Origin: an uncultured Erysipelotrichaceae bacterium
GTDB taxonomy: Bacteria > Bacillota_I > Bacilli_A > Erysipelotrichales > Erysipelotrichaceae
Reading direction: 5' to 3'
Length of the DNA: 64,000 bases
Assembly (NCBI GenBank): GCA_902766005.1
Contig: CACXCB010000081.1
Span: 1 to 64,000 of the forward strand
The notes under the pieces were generated by a model. That model saw only the letters and a list, made by a program, of their open reading frames with translations. It did no database searches and was not told the DNA's origin. Of this stretch, positions 61,084 to 64,000 are shown piece after piece (positions within the stretch are counted from its first letter, which is position 1; each line of letters opens with the position of its first letter). The position numbers and the translations under genes are program-made.

Positions 61084-62060
61084 TGCCACCCTGAAACGTT
61101 ATATTGATCAACGTTTTCCGAGGAAATCAGTTCAACCGGTATAATAATCTCTTTTTCGCATTCCTGCCCATTTACGGTCTGATAAGCAACCTCCGTTGCC
61201 CGGGCAGCTATCATGGACGGAAACTGTGTAACGGTTGCAGTCATGAGATGATCGGCAATCATTGTTCTGGCTTCGGGTGAGCCGTCAACACCGTAAACAA
61301 GAAACTCTCCGGACAGCCCTGCACCTTCAATGGCAGCCATTGCCCCGAAAGCACTCGGATCATTTAAAGCCATAACGACATTCGCCTCCGGATGTTCTTT
61401 CAAAAGGATCTCCATGACAGGCATTGCATTTTCGATCTGTCCGTCTGATTCACCCGAACCGACAATTCTGAAAGCAGGATGATCTTTTATCGTATCTGTA
61501 AACCCCATGATACGCATTCTTCCGGAAATGGATGTGATATGTTCCAGTAAAAGAATATTCGCACTGTCCCGGTTAGCCAGCAGATGCTCTGCACAAAGCT
61601 CTCCTGCATGGTAATTGTCCGAAACCACCGAACAGGTAACCAGGTCTTTGTTTCGGACATCTGTATCGATCGCAATAACAGGCACCCCTGCATCCTGTGC
61701 ATACTGAATGCCTTCTTCGACTTTGTCCCAATCCACACAGGCAATAAAAATCAGTTCAACACCGGATTTGATCAGTTCCCTGATTTCCTCATTCTGACGC
61801 TCCTGGCTCATTGCACTGTCTCTGCTGATCAGAACATCTCCCTCATTTTCTATGATCGTATGCATCTTATTATCAAGGACTTTGAAATAAGGATTATTCA
61901 TTGTCATGTATACAGCACCGAAAACATGACATTCCTCTGTCTGCGTGCGTGATACATCCGCCTGAAAAAAAAGCAGATTGATCGTCAGAAGCAGAACAAA
62001 AACAGGTGTCAGTAATATTAGTATTGCACATGATTTCTGCCAAATATTTCTGTTAAGCAT
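61080..62060 (-). CDS. membrane-tethered periplasmic-binding protein (ribose/galactose type)
   Basis: The 326-residue protein is a Peripla_BP_4 fold: FGAVYMTMNNPYFKVL, GVELIFIACVDWDKV, AGVPVIAIDTDVRN, HAGELCAEHLL, ANVVMALNDPSAFGAMAAIEGAG and VYGVDGSPEA. An N-terminal hydrophobic anchor (residues ~11-33) lacks a lipobox. It is the first gene of the sensory operon. No sugar ABC transporter genes accompany it, so it is probably the input receptor for the kinase. Confidence 0.9.
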   Translation of the reverse strand: MLNRNIWQKSCAILILLTPVFVLLLTINLLFFQADVSRTQTEECHVFGAVYMTMNNPYFKVLDNKMHTIIENEGDVLISRDSAMSQERQNEEIRELIKSGVELIFIACVDWDKVEEGIQYAQDAGVPVIAIDTDVRNKDLVTCSVVSDNYHAGELCAEHLLANRDSANILLLEHITSISGRMRIMGFTDTIKDHPAFRIVGSGESDGQIENAMPVMEILLKEHPEANVVMALNDPSAFGAMAAIEGAGLSGEFLVYGVDGSPEARTMIADHLMTATVTQFPSMIAARATEVAYQTVNGQECEKEIIIPVELISSENVDQYNVSGWQ

Positions 62061-62356
62061 AGTAAATATGTTACATCATGCATACATTCCCGTTCAAGGC
62101 AAACACCTTTACCAAAAATGGATTGTGACACCTGTCATTCATGCAACATGACATTTATCCTTACACGTGATGATAATCGTCAAATAAGAAATTTTCTTTC
62201 TTATTTTCACTACAAACATTGGCATCTTTCCTTTGGCCAAACCACCGGAGCAATCGTCGTGCCGATAGACACAGCAGGATCTTTTTCTTCTTTACAAAAT
62301 CACACCTTTCTGTTGTATTATTAGAAGTGTCATGAGAGATCGGCAAGGAGGTAATT
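62061..62356. promoter_or_regulatory. divergent intergenic region with TGACA/TGTCA repeats
   Basis: No gene is seen. At 62126-62153 three half-sites occur: TGACA-CC-TGTCA, then an 11-nt gap and TGACA. The outer pair also forms TGTCAT-N9-ATGACA (62133-62153). This may be the binding site of the response regulator. No convincing -35/-10 pair could be fixed for the leftward operon, and the rightward TfoX gene has TATTAT near 62315. Confidence 0.4.
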
Positions 62357-62689
62357 ATGGCATCATCCAAAGAATATTTAGATTATGTATTGGAACAACT
62401 CAGAGATCTTGATGATATAACATATCGTCCGATGATGTCGGAATATATTCTCTATTATCAGGGAAAAGTATTTGGTGGCATCTATGATGACAGGTTTCTT
62501 GTCAAAAAGACACAATCATCCTTAAAGCTCATGCCCGAAGCACCATTGGAGTTGCCTTATGGAGGGGCAAAAGAAATGCTGTTGGCTGATGTTGATGACA
62601 GGGAATTATTGACCAAGTTGATTCCTGCCATGGCAGAAGAATTGCCCGAAAAAAAGACACGGAAGAAAAGAGAAAACAAAAATGGATGA
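62357..62689 (+). CDS. TfoX N-terminal domain protein
   Basis: The 110-residue protein matches the TfoX N-terminal domain: SSKEYLDYVLEQL, ITYRPMMSEYILYYQGKVFGGIYDD, and FLVKKTQSS. It ends in a basic tail (PEKKTRKKRENK). In gammaproteobacteria TfoX/Sxy regulates competence; stand-alone short forms in Bacillota have no defined role. AAGGAGG precedes the ATG. The next gene overlaps by 8 nt. Confidence 0.88.
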   Translation: MASSKEYLDYVLEQLRDLDDITYRPMMSEYILYYQGKVFGGIYDDRFLVKKTQSSLKLMPEAPLELPYGGAKEMLLADVDDRELLTKLIPAMAEELPEKKTRKKRENKNG

Positions 62690-63446
62690 CTGGTTTGCAA
62701 TCGAACAGATAGATGAACAAACATTTGCGATCAGCGAATACAAGCATTGGGAAGAAACACATTGTTATTTACTATTGGGAAATGAATCTGCCCTTCTGAT
62801 TGATACCGGACTCGGTGTTTCCAATATCCGTAAAGTTGTAGAACAGCTGACAAATCTTCCTGTACTTGTCACCACAACCCATGTGCATTGGGATCATATC
62901 GGGGGGCACAAATGGTTTGAGAAAATCGCTGTATTTGAGAAAGAAAAAGATTGGCTCACTGAAAAGTTTCCTCTTCCCCTTCAGGCTGTTAGAAATCAAT
63001 TGACAAAATATCCATGTGCATTTCCTTCTGACTTCAACATTGATGATTATCAGATTTTTCAGGGAAAACCAGATCGCATATTATTCGATGGAGATTGTAT
63101 CGATCTGGGAGAAAGAAAAGTGTATGTCATTCATACACCGGGTCATTCCCCGGGTCATTGTTGCTACTATGAAGCTCAAAAACAGTATCTCTATTCCGGA
63201 GATCTGATTTACAAAGGCTCTCTGGATGCGTTTTATCCATCCACAGACCCGCAGCTGTTTCTGCAATCGATAAGAAAGGTTCAAGCATATCCTGTAAGCC
63301 GGATTCTTCCGGGACATCATGATTTAAACATTTCTATTTCTCTTATAAACCATATTGAAAAAGCATTTTCCACACTGGAAAAAGAAGGAAAACTGGTACA
63401 GGGAAACGGCATATTTGATTTCGAAGAATTTCAGATACACATATGA
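62682..63446 (+). CDS. metallo-beta-lactamase fold hydrolase
   Basis: The 254-residue MBL-fold protein has the metal motif TTHVHWDHIGG (HxHxDH), VIHTPGHSPGHCCYY, YSGDLIYKG and GHHDLN at expected spacing, so two zinc sites are likely intact. The glyoxalase II-like arrangement suggests thioester or phosphoester hydrolysis. No substrate is evident. It is coupled to the TfoX-domain gene by an 8-nt overlap. Confidence 0.9.
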   Translation: MDDWFAIEQIDEQTFAISEYKHWEETHCYLLLGNESALLIDTGLGVSNIRKVVEQLTNLPVLVTTTHVHWDHIGGHKWFEKIAVFEKEKDWLTEKFPLPLQAVRNQLTKYPCAFPSDFNIDDYQIFQGKPDRILFDGDCIDLGERKVYVIHTPGHSPGHCCYYEAQKQYLYSGDLIYKGSLDAFYPSTDPQLFLQSIRKVQAYPVSRILPGHHDLNISISLINHIEKAFSTLEKEGKLVQGNGIFDFEEFQIHI

Positions 63447-63469
63447 AAAAACCTCAATCTGAGGTTTTT
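63447..63469. terminator. bidirectional terminator
   Basis: AAAAACCTCA (63447-63456) pairs with TGAGGTTTTT (63460-63469) over a 3-nt loop, between the hydrolase gene and the converging partial gene. Confidence 0.8.
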
Positions 63470-63476
63470 AATTTGT

Positions 63477-64000
63477 CTATTGATTTGTTTTGGATGCAAA
63501 CCGCATAACCTTTTCTTCCAGTATCCTTTTGGTATCTTCCAGATCAATATCCGCAAAAGTGACATACCGGGTTTTCTGATCAATCCGATGAAATGTACAT
63601 TTATCTTTCATCGCATTTCGGATCATTTCTTCCTGCACTTCATCCGCAAATCGCACAACATATGCATATTGCAGATTTTCAACAGAAGGATCTGCGGTTC
63701 CAACCGTCAGCATGCCACCGCAGGCAGAAGGATCTTCTTTCTGAAAAGAATAGGGAATATGATTTTCATCCAATACTTTTATCAATTCATCCAGATAGAT
63801 CGAAATCTTATCAACAAGCCGGTAACACCCGCTGAATGCGAATGCTCCAGATGTCGTGATAAAACAGTTGGCAAGCATATGGTTGTTTTGCACAGTCCAC
63901 TTGCGGTTTTTATCTGTATACATGCATACCATATTTCCTTTTAATCTTTCTTTCTGCAAAACAAGCCTGTTCTTTTTGGCATTTTCTTCATCCGTAAATA
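63477..64000 (-). CDS. hypothetical protein, 5' end cut by window edge
   Basis: The reading frame is open from the stop at 63477 to the right edge with no stop, so the N-terminus lies outside; the TTG at 63959 need not be the start. About 174 residues are visible. The sequence is soluble and mixed alpha/beta, with CFITTSGAFAFSGCYRLVD, ACGGMLTVGTADP and YAYVVRFADEVQEEM. I do not recognise the family. Confidence 0.6.
   Translation of the reverse strand, partial: FTDEENAKKNRLVLQKERLKGNMVCMYTDKNRKWTVQNNHMLANCFITTSGAFAFSGCYRLVDKISIYLDELIKVLDENHIPYSFQKEDPSACGGMLTVGTADPSVENLQYAYVVRFADEVQEEMIRNAMKDKCTFHRIDQKTRYVTFADIDLEDTKRILEEKVMRFASKTNQ

Noticed and set aside
1-64000. CRISPR array, prophage, transposon or attachment site
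   Set aside because: No regularly spaced repeats, integrase, transposase or phage structural genes were seen anywhere in the window.

Overview
This window looks like a chromosomal segment of a low-to-mid GC, anaerobic Bacillota bacterium, most plausibly of the Erysipelotrichia or a related gut lineage. That placement is inferred from gene content, with no 16S sequence in the window. The evidence is T-box leaders, a CIRCE element, Gram-positive promoters and Shine-Dalgarno sites, an oxygen-sensitive class III ribonucleotide reductase, mannose-family PTS genes and a class B sortase. I see no phage, insertion sequence, CRISPR array or plasmid hallmark. The region reads as core metabolism with several unusual fusions and RNA switches.

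Layout. At 1-99 an rRNA-type promoter and leader point leftward out of the window. 0.2-5 kb holds a pseudouridine catabolism operon (kinase with an extra N-terminal domain, glycosidase, AAC(3)-like acetyltransferase, DUF402 phosphatase), divergent from a DtxR-like regulator across a perfect palindrome. 5.2-6.6 kb has three tRNA genes and a class B sortase. 6.7-10.8 kb has a PAP2 phosphatase, HU, ftsH under a CIRCE element and with an odd start, and an aldo/keto reductase homologue that has lost catalytic residues. 10.9-13.8 kb is metQNI behind a methionine T-box. 14.6-18.2 kb encodes anaerobic ribonucleotide reductase fused to a glutaredoxin domain, and its activase fused to a MarR repressor. 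18.3-22.1 kb is a fatty-acyl module: acyl ligase, carrier protein and thioesterase, divergent from a polyenoic fatty acid isomerase homologue.

22.1-31.5 kb carries aspartokinase, asparaginase, threonine degradation (tdh-kbl), a purine permease, a TelA/PuuD-like pair, PPK2 and a NUDIX protein. 31.5-36.5 kb has malic enzyme with MupG, an Aur1-like PAP2 protein, and a Na/Pi transporter preceded by a yybP-ykoY (manganese) type riboswitch. 36.7-52 kb is a nitrogen block: glnA, an ANTAR antiterminator with a degenerate receiver and gltBD in one direction; asnB-dapF-dapL behind an asparagine T-box; and an ammonium transporter fused to PII, followed by purF. The leaders of glnA and amt both carry promoter-proximal terminator hairpins that share a GCAARGGUG core, which suggests common control by the ANTAR protein.

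52-64 kb has a DMT exporter, a cytoplasmic GH43 enzyme, a four-gene mannose-family PTS, and a sensory operon of two membrane-tethered substrate-binding proteins around a NarL-type two-component system with no transporter permease. A TfoX-like protein, a metallo-hydrolase and a gene cut by the right edge close the window.

The most interesting candidates are the fatty acid isomerase plus acyl-ACP module, the ANTAR/PII nitrogen circuit, the transporter-less sugar sensing operon next to a PTS, the MarR-activase fusion, and the manganese-type riboswitch on a phosphate-type transporter.
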